Shown here piece after piece: positions 44,905 to 54,263 of a DNA stretch of 64,000 nucleotides (position 1 is the first letter of the stretch; every line of letters starts with the position of its first letter). This DNA is from Shewanella sp. NFH-SH190041. GTDB taxonomy: Bacteria; Pseudomonadota; Gammaproteobacteria; Enterobacterales; Shewanellaceae. Made by a program: the position numbers and the translations under genes. The notes below the pieces were generated by a model. The model was not told the DNA's origin, searched no databases, and was given only the letters and a program-made list of their open reading frames with translations. The DNA lies in NCBI RefSeq assembly GCF_024363255.1, contig NZ_AP026070.1, positions 2,232,001 to 2,296,000 of the forward strand, written 5' to 3'.

Positions 44905-46374
44905 TTATTCGTCCCAAGACCGGCCATCTTTGGTGATCAGCGCAACAGAAGCCACAGGGCCCCAGGTGCCAGCAGGATAAGATTTAGGTTTTTCGTTCGA
45001 CATTTCCCATGCGGAAATAATACCGTCGACCCAAGTCCATGCCTGTTCCACTTCATCTCGGCGAACAAACAAAGCTTGGTTGCCCAACATGGCTTCTAAT
45101 AACAGCCGCTCATAGGCATCGGCGATACGTTCATTTTTAAAGGTATCGGAGAAACTCAAATCCAGCTTGGTGGTTTGCAGGCGGGTAGTCTGCTCCAGAC
45201 CTGGTACCTTATTCATCATCTGGATTTCCACCCCTTCATGGGGCTGCAGACGGATAGTCAGCTTATTGGGTGGCAGATTACGGTAGCTTGAGCGATACAG
45301 GTTATGGGGTGGGTTTTTGAAGTACACCACAATTTCTGAACTTTTAAACGGCATACGTTTACCGCTGCGCAGATAAAATGGCACACCGGCCCAACGCCAG
45401 TTATCGATATCCACCCGCAAAGCGACAAAGGTTTCGGCGGAAGAGTCTTGATTAGCCCCCTCCTCTTCCAAATAACCCGGTACAGGGCTGCCTTTAAGGA
45501 AACCGGATGAGTATTGGCCACGAACTGTGTTCTCATACACATTGTCCATATTAATTGGACGCAGTGATTTGAGTACTTTCACTTTTTCATCACGAATGCT
45601 GTCAGCATTCAAATTCACCGGAGGATCCATCGCCACTAAGGTCAACACCTGCAATAGGTGGTTTTGGATCATATCGCGCATCTGACCGGCTTTATCAAAG
45701 TAGCCCCAGCGCCCTTCAATCCCTACTTCTTCAGCAACAGTGATCTGCACATGGTCAATGGTGCGGTTATCCCACTTAGAGGCGAACAATGAGTTAGCAA
45801 AACGCAGGGCAATCAGGTTCTGTACCGTTTCTTTACCCAGATAATGGTCAATACGGTAAACCTGAGATTCCTGGAAATACGCTGATACCTGATCATTAAT
45901 CACCTTGGATGATGCCAGATCAGAACCAATCGGTTTTTCCAGCACCACCCGGGTATCGGGCTTGATTAAATCCTGTTCGTGTAAACAGCGGCAGATATCA
46001 CCAAAAATGGCGGGCGGCGTGGCGAAATAATTCACCATAACATGGGAAGGATTGAGCAGCTCGTTGAAGGCTGCATAACCGGCAGATTCGGTAAAGTTAG
46101 TGCCAACATAGTGGCAGCGGGAGAGGAAACGGGTAACTGTGTCTTCGCAAAGCTCTTCTTTAACGAAAGTATCCAGTGCCTTACGCACTAATACTATAAA
46201 TTCATCCCGGGAAAAACTATCTTTGGCGACCCCGACAATTTGGGTCTCTTCATGCAGCAGCTGCGCTTTATCCAATTGGTACAGGGATGGCAGCAGCTTC
46301 CGACGAGCTAGGTCACCTTTGGTACCAAAGAGAACAAAATCACAGGCTTTGGCGGCTGAGGTTGTAATGCTCAT
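44905..46374 (-). CDS. zwf: Glucose-6-phosphate 1-dehydrogenase
   Basis: A 489-residue dehydrogenase that oxidises glucose 6-phosphate to the lactone and makes NADPH. It has the nucleotide-binding start FVLFGTKGDLARRKLLPSLY, the active-site signature YRIDHYLGKETVQN and the EKPIGSDL loop. First gene of the leftward operon with pgl, edd and eda, so one promoter feeds the whole Entner-Doudoroff entry. It is divergent from hexR, whose product is the known regulator of these genes. Confidence 0.97.
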   Translation of the reverse strand: MSITTSAAKACDFVLFGTKGDLARRKLLPSLYQLDKAQLLHEETQIVGVAKDSFSRDEFIVLVRKALDTFVKEELCEDTVTRFLSRCHYVGTNFTESAGYAAFNELLNPSHVMVNYFATPPAIFGDICRCLHEQDLIKPDTRVVLEKPIGSDLASSKVINDQVSAYFQESQVYRIDHYLGKETVQNLIALRFANSLFASKWDNRTIDHVQITVAEEVGIEGRWGYFDKAGQMRDMIQNHLLQVLTLVAMDPPVNLNADSIRDEKVKVLKSLRPINMDNVYENTVRGQYSSGFLKGSPVPGYLEEEGANQDSSAETFVALRVDIDNWRWAGVPFYLRSGKRMPFKSSEIVVYFKNPPHNLYRSSYRNLPPNKLTIRLQPHEGVEIQMMNKVPGLEQTTRLQTTKLDLSFSDTFKNERIADAYERLLLEAMLGNQALFVRRDEVEQAWTWVDGIISAWEMSNEKPKSYPAGTWGPVASVALITKDGRSWDE

Positions 46375-46530
46375 GGCTTCAAGCTCTCCTTTTTTATCAC
46401 TGGGCTATCTTGCTAAAAACCCACCGTTTTGTCGTAATATAACAACAGATATTGGTAATTGCACTCAGAATTTACACCTGCGCGACCAAGGTCAAACTAG
46501 TCAGTTTATAACGAGTTCTGATATGCTTTT

Positions 46531-46545
46531 TGTGCTTAAATTACT
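46531..46545. promoter_or_regulatory. Candidate HexR operator in the zwf-hexR intergenic region
   Basis: TGTGCTTAAATTACT matches 12 of 15 positions of the HexR palindrome consensus TGTAATTAAATTACA as I know it from proteobacterial regulon work. It sits between the divergent zwf and hexR starts. A second partial half-site AATTACA is at 46655-46661. Confidence 0.5.
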
Positions 46546-46687
46546 GTCAGCAGTGATATCTTTCATGGTATGACATTTCTGCCGAATGTCAGTTGCGGTG
46601 CTTGATAGAAAAGACGTTTTTCTGTACATCTAACACCGTTGATTAAAAAATAAAATTACACAATCGAAATTTAGCGGACGTACGCGT

Positions 46688-47545
46688 ATGAATACCCTAG
46701 AAAAGGTTCAGAAAAGCCTCACTCATTTCAGCAAGTCTGAACGTAAAGTGGCGGAAGTCATCCTGGCATCTCCTCAAACCGCCATTCATTCCAGTATTGC
46801 CACCCTGGCCAAGATGGCCGATGTTAGCGAGCCAACCGTTAACCGTTTCTGCCGCCGCCTCGATACTAAAGGCTTTCCTGATTTTAAACTGCATTTAGCA
46901 CAAAGTCTCGCAAACGGCACGCCATACGTTAGCCGGCACGTGGAAGAAGACGACTCGCCAGAATCTTACACTACCAAGATTTTTGAATCGTCCATGGCAT
47001 CATTGGATACTGCGCGGCAAAGCCTCGACACCACGGCTATCAACAAGGCGGTAGATGTGCTGACTCAAGCCAAGAAAATTTCTTTCTTTGGTCTTGGTGC
47101 TTCAGCCTCGGTGGCCCACGATGCCCAGAATAAATTTTTCCGATTTAATGTGCCGGTCATCTGTTTTGATGATGTGTTAATGCAACGCATGAGCTGCATC
47201 AACAGCAACGAAGGCGATGTCGTGGTTCTCATCTCCCACACAGGCCGCACCAAGTCGTTGATCGATATTGCTCGGTTAGCGCGGGAAAATGGCGCAGCAG
47301 TGATCGGCATTACCGCTAGGAACTCACCGTTATCAGCGGAATGTACCCTGCCGGTGACCATGGAGGTCCCTGAAGATACCGATATGTATCTACCAATGGC
47401 ATCACGTTTAGCACAATTGGTGATCATTGACGTATTGGCCACAGGTTTCACCCTGCGCCGGGGACCACGCTTCCGTGATAGCCTAAAACGGGTAAAAGAA
47501 GTGCTGAAAGAGTCACGGATCACAGTCGACACCAGCCACGTGTGA
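46688..47545 (+). CDS. hexR: HexR, RpiR-family regulator of central carbon metabolism
   Basis: A 285-residue regulator with an N-terminal RpiR helix-turn-helix (KVAEVILASPQTAIHSSIAT, ADVSEPTVNRFCRRLDTKGF) and a C-terminal SIS sugar-phosphate domain (ISFFGLGASASVAHDAQNKF, VVLISHTGRTKSLIDIAR). In Shewanella HexR senses KDPG and controls zwf, edd, eda, pykA and others. Its place between zwf and pykA is the conserved arrangement. Start ATG at 46688; terminator just after the stop. Confidence 0.96.
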   Translation: MNTLEKVQKSLTHFSKSERKVAEVILASPQTAIHSSIATLAKMADVSEPTVNRFCRRLDTKGFPDFKLHLAQSLANGTPYVSRHVEEDDSPESYTTKIFESSMASLDTARQSLDTTAINKAVDVLTQAKKISFFGLGASASVAHDAQNKFFRFNVPVICFDDVLMQRMSCINSNEGDVVVLISHTGRTKSLIDIARLARENGAAVIGITARNSPLSAECTLPVTMEVPEDTDMYLPMASRLAQLVIIDVLATGFTLRRGPRFRDSLKRVKEVLKESRITVDTSHV

Positions 47546-47570
47546 TAGGCCGACATTAATTCCACATTAG

Positions 47571-47602
47571 AAACGGCAGATGTGCTTGCATCTGCCGTTT
47601 TT
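47571..47602 (+). terminator. Rho-independent terminator of hexR
   Basis: AACGGCAGATG stem, loop TGCTTG, CATCTGCCGTT followed by TTTTGC. It begins about 25 bases after the hexR stop. Confidence 0.88.
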
Positions 47603-47662
47603 GCATCTTAAATAGGTTGAGTTATCACAAAAAATAAAAAGCTTGAGCTGTGTCATTTTGTT

Positions 47663-47677
47663 CGTAATTTTCCTACA
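47663..47677. promoter_or_regulatory. Weak candidate HexR site upstream of pykA
   Basis: CGTAATTTTCCTACA read on the other strand is TGTAGGAAAATTACG, 11 of 15 against the HexR consensus. It lies about 60 bases before the pykA start, in the expected promoter region. Suggestive only. Confidence 0.35.
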
Positions 47678-47734
47678 AAAATAGGATTAAGCTGATAGTA
47701 TAACTGCAGATTAGTTAAATTAACGGAGTGTCAT

Positions 47735-49174
47735 ATGTTCCGCAGAACCAAAATCGTGACCACACTCGGCCCCGCCACTGATCGTGACGATAACCTGCGT
47801 AAAATCATCGCTGCAGGTGCCAATGTTGTACGTTTGAACTTCTCCCACGGCTCACCAGAGGATCATCTCGCCCGCGCGACCAAAGTTCGTGAGTTAGCCA
47901 AAGAGCTCGGTACCCATGTCGCCATCCTCGGCGATCTGCAAGGCCCCAAAATCCGCATCTCTACTTTCAAAGACAATCAAAAAATCCAACTCTCTCTCGG
48001 TGATACTTTTACCCTTGATGCTGATATGGCGAAAGGTGAAGGTAACCAACAGGCAGTGGGTATTGACTATAAGGCACTGCCTGATGACGTCACTGTCGGC
48101 GATATCCTGATGTTGGATGATGGCCGTGTGCAACTGAAAGTTGAAAAAGTCGAAGGCCGCAAAGTGGTCACCTCTGTCGTTGTGGCCGGCCCGCTGTCCA
48201 ACAACAAAGGGATCAACAAGCAAGGTGGTGGTTTATCCGCTGCTGCACTGACTGACAAAGATAAAGCTGACATTATTACTGCGGCCAATATCAAGGTTGA
48301 TTACTTAGCCGTTTCTTTCCCTCGCAGCGGTGCCGATCTCAATTATGCCCGTGACCTCGCTCGCAAAGCTGGCAGCAATGCATTGATCGTCGCTAAAGTA
48401 GAGCGCGCAGAAGCGGTTGCCACTGATGAAGCGATGGATGATGTGATTCTGGCATCAGATGCGGTGATGGTGGCTCGTGGTGATCTCGGTGTAGAAATTG
48501 GTGATGCCGCACTGGTTGCTGTTCAGAAGAAACTGATCGCCCGTTCTCGTCAGCTAAATAAAGTGGTCATTACTGCTACCCAGATGATGGAGTCGATGAT
48601 TTCCAGCCCTATGCCTACTCGGGCAGAAGTGATGGATGTCGCCAACGCCGTCTTGGATGGTACTGATGCGGTTATGTTGTCAGCCGAAACAGCTGCCGGC
48701 GACTTCCCAGAAGAAACCGTCAAAGCCATGGCGAATGTGTGCCTCGGCGCAGAAGCTCATCCAAGTGCCAGAGTCTCTAAGCACCGTTTGGATGAACACT
48801 TTACCTCTATTGAAGAGACCATTGCCCTGTCTACCATGTATGCGGCAAACCATCTAAATGGGGTAAAAGCCATTATTGCATTGACTGAATCTGGTGCGAC
48901 CCCACAGCTGATGTCCCGTATCACTTCTGCACTGCCAATTCTGGGCTTGTCTCGTCATGAAACAACGCTAGCAAAAATGGCGCTGTACCGCGGTGTACAG
49001 CCTATCTTCTTTGACAGCACAGTACATGCCGCTGAAAAAGTTGCCAGCAATGCCATGAAGATGCTTAAAGAAGCGGGATACCTGCAATCCGGTGATTTGG
49101 TGCTGATGACCAAAGGTGATGCAATGGAAACCGTTGGTGGAACCAATACCTGTAAGGTACTGATTGTTGCTTAA
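47735..49174 (+). CDS. pykA: Pyruvate kinase PykA
   Basis: A 479-residue pyruvate kinase of the PykA (type II) kind, transferring phosphate from phosphoenolpyruvate to ADP. It begins [20 protein letters not shown]. Catalytic and metal-binding motifs are [47 protein letters not shown] and [10 protein letters not shown]. It follows hexR in the same direction with its own 190-base promoter region and a terminator after the stop. Full length. Confidence 0.97.
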   Translation: MFRRTKIVTTLGPATDRDDNLRKIIAAGANVVRLNFSHGSPEDHLARATKVRELAKELGTHVAILGDLQGPKIRISTFKDNQKIQLSLGDTFTLDADMAKGEGNQQAVGIDYKALPDDVTVGDILMLDDGRVQLKVEKVEGRKVVTSVVVAGPLSNNKGINKQGGGLSAAALTDKDKADIITAANIKVDYLAVSFPRSGADLNYARDLARKAGSNALIVAKVERAEAVATDEAMDDVILASDAVMVARGDLGVEIGDAALVAVQKKLIARSRQLNKVVITATQMMESMISSPMPTRAEVMDVANAVLDGTDAVMLSAETAAGDFPEETVKAMANVCLGAEAHPSARVSKHRLDEHFTSIEETIALSTMYAANHLNGVKAIIALTESGATPQLMSRITSALPILGLSRHETTLAKMALYRGVQPIFFDSTVHAAEKVASNAMKMLKEAGYLQSGDLVLMTKGDAMETVGGTNTCKVLIVA

Positions 49175-49199
49175 TGTTTAAGACATAATCACCACTAAA

Positions 49200-49226
49200 A
49201 ATCCGGGGCTATCCCCGGATTTTTTT
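49200..49226 (+). terminator. Rho-independent terminator of pykA
   Basis: AATCCGGGG, loop CTAT, CCCCGGATT followed by TTTTT. Starts 25 bases after the stop. The rest of the interval up to 49483 shows no gene or clear structure. Confidence 0.92.
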
Positions 49227-49483
49227 ATTGCTCGAAATTAAATAACAAAAACAACCAACAGATAGGTATATGTATCATGGTAAAGTCAGTTTCGTTACTT
49301 ATGCACAAATAAGTTTCAGAATTGAAACTGATATCCATTTCATCATTAAATGAGGAACACCGCTCGTGTTTTCCCTGTAACTTGCCACCAGCAACTTGTT
49401 TCTATGGCTTTTTTTGCTGCGATCCCTCACAGCATGAACCAAGCTATTTGTTGACTTAAAGCGAGCTCCTATCGTATTTCATT

Positions 49484-50029
49484 TCATACTGTTGGGCGCT
49501 GCTCACGCCACTCACGGGCCAACATGGCATACTGATATTCACTGCACCAGTCGCCTTTAAACAAAATATTTTCCACTAAATGCGCTTCGCGACGAAAATG
49601 CAACCGCTCCAATAATCGAACCGCATTACTATTGCGACAATCGGTAATCGAAATCACTCTGTGCTGTTTCAGTTCATCAAATAAATACGCCAGCATTAAT
49701 TGGAGTGCTTCTTGAGCCAATCCCCGCCCCTGCCAGCCAGGCGCTAAGGTAAAACCAATCTCAGTTTGCTGTGCATCCAAAAAATGCAGTGCCAAATCAC
49801 CCGCCAATGCCCCCGTATCTCGGACAATAATGGCTAATTGAAACCAATGCCCCGGCGCGCCAAAGGCCCTTAGCCCCATGGTACGGAAAAGTTCATTAGC
49901 ATCGTCAAGGGTATAACCATCCCAATGGTGATAACGGGCAATCTCTTCCCGATTTCGATATTGGGCAAATGCTGGCAGGTCCTGCTGCTCCAGCAGGCGT
50001 AAATTAATCGCTGTTCCACAAAGCTGCAT
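49484..50029 (-). CDS. GNAT-family N-acetyltransferase (RimJ/RimL-like)
   Basis: A ~181-residue acetyltransferase of the Acetyltransf_3 group: INLRLLEQQDLPAFAQYRNR at the N-terminus, the acetyl-CoA loop in LAPGWQGRGLAQEALQLML, and the C-terminal DCRNSNAVRLLERLHFRREA. The frame extends upstream, but AAGGAG lies directly before a double ATG. I use the second (50029), 7 bases from that site; 50032 is the alternative. Substrate unknown; relatives acetylate ribosomal protein N-termini, amino sugars or antibiotics. Confidence 0.85.
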   Translation of the reverse strand: MQLCGTAINLRLLEQQDLPAFAQYRNREEIARYHHWDGYTLDDANELFRTMGLRAFGAPGHWFQLAIIVRDTGALAGDLALHFLDAQQTEIGFTLAPGWQGRGLAQEALQLMLAYLFDELKQHRVISITDCRNSNAVRLLERLHFRREAHLVENILFKGDWCSEYQYAMLAREWREQRPTV

Positions 50030-50324
50030 CATTGCGCTCCTTAACACGATAAGTAATCAGCACATACTGCTTATTCAGTGTAACAGTAAGGTGGAAAATA
50101 ACTTTGCCACAGCTGCAAAAAACGACTGATTTTTAAGTTAAAACTGATATTTTTCGCGGAGTATGACCTCTTAATCGTTCGCACTCAGACCTAGTCATAA
50201 CCTTAAACTTAATTTGATCCCCAAAGCCATTAACCAAACAAATAACGTCAACGAGTCAGTTGAAGCGGGATTTTCCCAAGGCGAGAATAACAAAGGCGGC
50301 AAATGCCGCCTTGTGTATCATCAG

Positions 50325-52379
50325 CTATTTAGCCGCTAGCCCTGTCCAGCGTTCCAGCCAACCCAGAACATTGGCATACCACTGCTCTAAGTTATCACCG
50401 GTTAAGATCCAGTGATTTTCCATCGGATACATCAATAACTTACTGGGGATATTATTGCGCTGCATATAGGTAAAAGCGGCTAATCCCTGCCCATAAGGTA
50501 CCCGGAAGTCTTTCTCTCCATGGATCACCAACATAGGCGTCTGCCAATTTTCCACGTAATTAACCGGATTGAATTTTTCATAAAGCGCTTTGTTGTCTTT
50601 ATACTGGCCACCAAATTCAAACTCGGGGAACCACAGCTCTTCCGTTACATAATACATAGAACGCATATCAAACAGACCGGCATGATTAACCAGACACTTA
50701 AAGCCATCGGGCCAATTGCCCTGGATCCAGTTCATCATATAGCCGCCATAGGAGCCGCCTAAGGCACAGGCATTATTCACATCTATCCATTTTTGCTGCT
50801 CACCGATAGCCGCTAGCCCTTTTTGCAGATCTTCCAGTGGTTTACCGCCCCAGTCCTGAGTAATCGAATCGGTAAATGCTTGGCCGTAACCGGTCGAGCC
50901 ATGGAAATCCACCATCACCACACCATAACCGGCACCGGCCCACAATTGTGGGTTCCAGCGATGGCTAAAACCATTACCAAATGATCCCTGAGGCCCGCCA
51001 TGAACTAAATAAGCCAAAGGATATTTTTTACCCGCTTCAAAGTTCGCAGGCTTAAGCCAGTAGCCATAGACAGTCTCGTTATTCCAGCCTTTAAAGCTGA
51101 ATTGCTCAAATTCACCGAACTTAATGGCAGCTAGCTTTTCTTTGTTGGTATTGGTCAAACGTTTTAGGTTATGGCCATCTTTATCAATGGCATATACATC
51201 ACCTGGCTCGACTAACGATTTATGGCTGAACAGAATATTGTCATCTGTTACCGCAATGACGCTATTACTACCATCGTTATAGATGGGTTTTACATCACCA
51301 AACTGGGTATTAATGGCAAAAATGCTGACCTGACCCACATCCTGCGCCGTGACATATAAGGTGCGATTATCGCTGCCAAACTGGAGCGAATGGGCACTGC
51401 GATCCCACAGTGGTGCCACTTCCTTTTCTTGTCCTGTCACAGTATCACGCAAAATAATGCCAAATCTGTCGGCTTCAAACCCTGGGCATTTCATGGCTAG
51501 ATAAGCCATATATCGGCCATCGGCTGAAAAAGTGGCGTGGGCATCCCACGCTAAATTATCCGCTGTCAGGTTGACCGCCTTGCCCCCAGTCACGGGCACT
51601 TGCCACAGATCATAATTAGTGATCCAGGCCTGATCCGGCCCCGGCTCTTTCGCGGTATACACCAGATGTTTACTATCGGGCGTAAACGTCACCTCTTCCA
51701 TACCAGAAAATGGTTTAGGTGGCGTTTCAGTGTCCAGTCCTGCCGTCACATCTACAGCTTTGCCTAACTTTGTGCCATTAATGGGTGCAACAAACAGATG
51801 ATTGCGCGCATGATCATGCCAAGTGTCCCAATGACGCACCATCAACTTGTCATATTCCCGACCACGGTTAGGCTGTTCCGCTTGCTGGGTAAATTTATCC
51901 GCAGAGCAAGTCAAGGTGTCACATTCAGGAAATACCCTAAGTTGCAACGCGACCTGCTGGCCATCTTTTGACAGTTTATAGCCATCAATATCCAGTGGCA
52001 GATCACTGATTTGCAATGCTTCACCGCCAGTTAATGGCATGCGGTACAACTGAGTTGAACCTTGCCGCGCGGCGAGAAAGTAGATAGCGCTATCATCCGG
52101 TGCAAAACTAACAGCGTGCTCAGTACCGGCAATCCCCGTCAAACGTACAGGCTGCGCATCTGGTCGAGAAAGGTCCAGTCGGTATAATTCCGACTCCGAA
52201 CTACCATCGGCCTGTTTCACCGTTAATCCGTATACCAAGGTATTCCCACTGTGGGATACTGCCATGGAATGCTGTTTATTAAGTGCTAATAGATCCTGCA
52301 CAGTGAAAGGCTTTGGCTCAGAAGCTTGGGCAGAAGTCGCAGCTAGCCCCATGGCCAGCAATAATGTCTGTTTTTTCAT
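50325..52379 (-). CDS. Exported S9-family prolyl oligopeptidase-type peptidase
   Basis: A ~684-residue serine peptidase of the S9 acylaminoacyl/dipeptidyl peptidase group. The signal peptide MKKQTLLLAMGLAATSAQA is at the start chosen here (52379); the open frame begins 28 codons earlier, but that would bury the signal. A WD40-like beta-propeller (TolB-type repeats) precedes the alpha/beta-hydrolase domain with LVHGGPQGSFGNG (oxyanion), GGSYGGYMMNW (Ser), HGEKDFRVPY (Asp) and MENHWI (His). Probably degrades peptides in the periplasm. Monocistronic. Confidence 0.9.
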   Translation of the reverse strand: MKKQTLLLAMGLAATSAQASEPKPFTVQDLLALNKQHSMAVSHSGNTLVYGLTVKQADGSSESELYRLDLSRPDAQPVRLTGIAGTEHAVSFAPDDSAIYFLAARQGSTQLYRMPLTGGEALQISDLPLDIDGYKLSKDGQQVALQLRVFPECDTLTCSADKFTQQAEQPNRGREYDKLMVRHWDTWHDHARNHLFVAPINGTKLGKAVDVTAGLDTETPPKPFSGMEEVTFTPDSKHLVYTAKEPGPDQAWITNYDLWQVPVTGGKAVNLTADNLAWDAHATFSADGRYMAYLAMKCPGFEADRFGIILRDTVTGQEKEVAPLWDRSAHSLQFGSDNRTLYVTAQDVGQVSIFAINTQFGDVKPIYNDGSNSVIAVTDDNILFSHKSLVEPGDVYAIDKDGHNLKRLTNTNKEKLAAIKFGEFEQFSFKGWNNETVYGYWLKPANFEAGKKYPLAYLVHGGPQGSFGNGFSHRWNPQLWAGAGYGVVMVDFHGSTGYGQAFTDSITQDWGGKPLEDLQKGLAAIGEQQKWIDVNNACALGGSYGGYMMNWIQGNWPDGFKCLVNHAGLFDMRSMYYVTEELWFPEFEFGGQYKDNKALYEKFNPVNYVENWQTPMLVIHGEKDFRVPYGQGLAAFTYMQRNNIPSKLLMYPMENHWILTGDNLEQWYANVLGWLERWTGLAAK

Positions 52380-52612
52380 TGTTATTATTTGTCTTTCCAT
52401 AGTCTTGATTTGCATGATATTTATATGGCCTAAGCAAACATGCCTAGGCCGAATCCATGTCACAACAAATCATCATCACAAAAAAGTGCCCTCTCTTTAA
52501 GGAAGGCTTATTGATTGGAGTCAGCTTTTTCAAGCTATCTGCTAATCAGTCATGGAGCTTAACTACAGCCATCTCGCTGGAGATGGCTTAAAGTAGTCAG
52601 TTTAAGAAAGGC

Positions 52613-54145
52613 TCAGTCAGCTGCGGTAAGTTTGATTTTCCACTCCGCAGGGCCAGTTTCATGGGCGTTAACCCCCTTGCTGTCTACCGCAACAGTGACT
52701 GGCATATCTTTTACGTCAAACTCGTAAATGGCTTCCATACCTAAATCATCAAAGGCGACCACTCGCGCCTGTTTAATGGCCTTCGATACTAGGTAAGCCG
52801 CTCCACCCACCGCCATCAAGTACACCGCTTTATGCTGCTTGATAGAAGCAACCGTTGCCGGGCCACGCTCAGCTTTACCAATCATGCCCATCAGCCCGGT
52901 TTGCTCCAGCATCAGATCGGTGAACTTATCCATTCGGGTTGCTGTAGTCGGCCCTGCCGGCCCAACCACTTCATCACCAACCGGATCAACCGGCCCAACG
53001 TAATAGATAAACTTACCGGAAAAATCCACCCCATCAGGCAGCCCTTCGCCACTTTCAATCAAGGACTGAATGCGTTTATGGGCAGCATCTCGCCCGGTAA
53101 GCATCTTGCCTGACAACAGCAGTGTGTCACCACTTTGCCAGCTTTGTACTTCATCCCGGCTCACGGTATCTAAATTGACCCGCTTAACGTTATCGCCCAG
53201 CTCCCAAGTGATTTCCGGCCAATCCTCTAATGATGGCGGCACCAACTTAGCCGGCCCGCTACCATCTAAATGAAAGTGCACATGCCGGGTAGCAGCACAA
53301 TTGGGGATCATCACCACGGGCTTTGAGGCCGCATGGGTTGGTGCTGACTTAATTTTAATATCCAATACAGTGGTTAGACCGCCTAACCCCTGAGCACCAA
53401 TGCCCAACTTATTACAACGCTGAAATATATCCAGCCGCAGCTGATCTTCAGTACTTTGGGCACCTTTAGCCTTTAATTTATGGATATCGATAGGATCCAT
53501 CAGGGATTCTTTCGCCATCACTGCCGCTTTTTCAGCTGTGCCACCAATACCAATCCCTAACATACCAGGCGGACACCAGCCCGCACCCATGGTCGGCAAG
53601 GTTTTCTCCACCCAAGCAGCAATATCATCAGAAGGGTTAAGCATAGCCATCTTGCTCTTATTTTCTGAGCCACCACCTTTAGCTGCTATCGCCACGTCAA
53701 TTTGCGCGCCAGGAACCATTTCCACATGCACAACGGCGGGCGTATTGTCCTTGGTATTTTTTCTGCCACCAGCTGGGTCGGCAACAATGGAGGCGCGAAG
53801 TGGATTATCGACATTGGTATAAGCCCGGCGCACACCTTCGTCCACTAACTGCTGCACCGTCAGCGCTGAAGTATCCCAACGAACATCCATTCCCAATTTG
53901 ACAAAACAGGTGACAATACCTGTGTCCTGACACAAAGGGCGACGCCCTTCAGCAGATAAGCGGGAATTTATCAATATCTGCGCCATCGCATCTTTGGCGG
54001 CAGGATTAAGCTCTTTGTCATAGGCCTCAGTCATGGCCTCGATAAAATCTTTTGGGTGGTAATAAGAGATGTACTGCAGTGCATCGGCAACGCTGTCAAT
54101 AAAATCAGCCTGCTTGATCACCGGATAAGGGGAAGGTTCAGACAT
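52613..54145 (-). CDS. fumA: Class I fumarate hydratase (FumA/FumB type)
   Basis: A 510-residue iron-sulfur fumarase interconverting fumarate and malate. The cluster cysteines are in RRPLCQDTGIV, MGAGWCPPGMLG and IPNCAATRHVHF, and the C-terminal domain has YYVGPVDPVGDEVVGPAGPT and TTATRMDKF. This is the oxygen-labile homodimeric class that fits Shewanella's anaerobic respiration on fumarate. The stem AGCCATCTC/GAGATGGCT at 52567-52588 beyond the stop may end the transcript. Full length. Confidence 0.95.
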   Translation of the reverse strand: MSEPSPYPVIKQADFIDSVADALQYISYYHPKDFIEAMTEAYDKELNPAAKDAMAQILINSRLSAEGRRPLCQDTGIVTCFVKLGMDVRWDTSALTVQQLVDEGVRRAYTNVDNPLRASIVADPAGGRKNTKDNTPAVVHVEMVPGAQIDVAIAAKGGGSENKSKMAMLNPSDDIAAWVEKTLPTMGAGWCPPGMLGIGIGGTAEKAAVMAKESLMDPIDIHKLKAKGAQSTEDQLRLDIFQRCNKLGIGAQGLGGLTTVLDIKIKSAPTHAASKPVVMIPNCAATRHVHFHLDGSGPAKLVPPSLEDWPEITWELGDNVKRVNLDTVSRDEVQSWQSGDTLLLSGKMLTGRDAAHKRIQSLIESGEGLPDGVDFSGKFIYYVGPVDPVGDEVVGPAGPTTATRMDKFTDLMLEQTGLMGMIGKAERGPATVASIKQHKAVYLMAVGGAAYLVSKAIKQARVVAFDDLGMEAIYEFDVKDMPVTVAVDSKGVNAHETGPAEWKIKLTAAD

Positions 54146-54263
54146 GGTAAGGCACTCCGTTAAGCCAATTGAATATTTTTATAATTGTTCTTCCATTGTT
54201 GCCGGATATGATACTCTGTTGCTGATTTTTGCACTAGATCATAAGTTAAAATAGGGTTACCTG

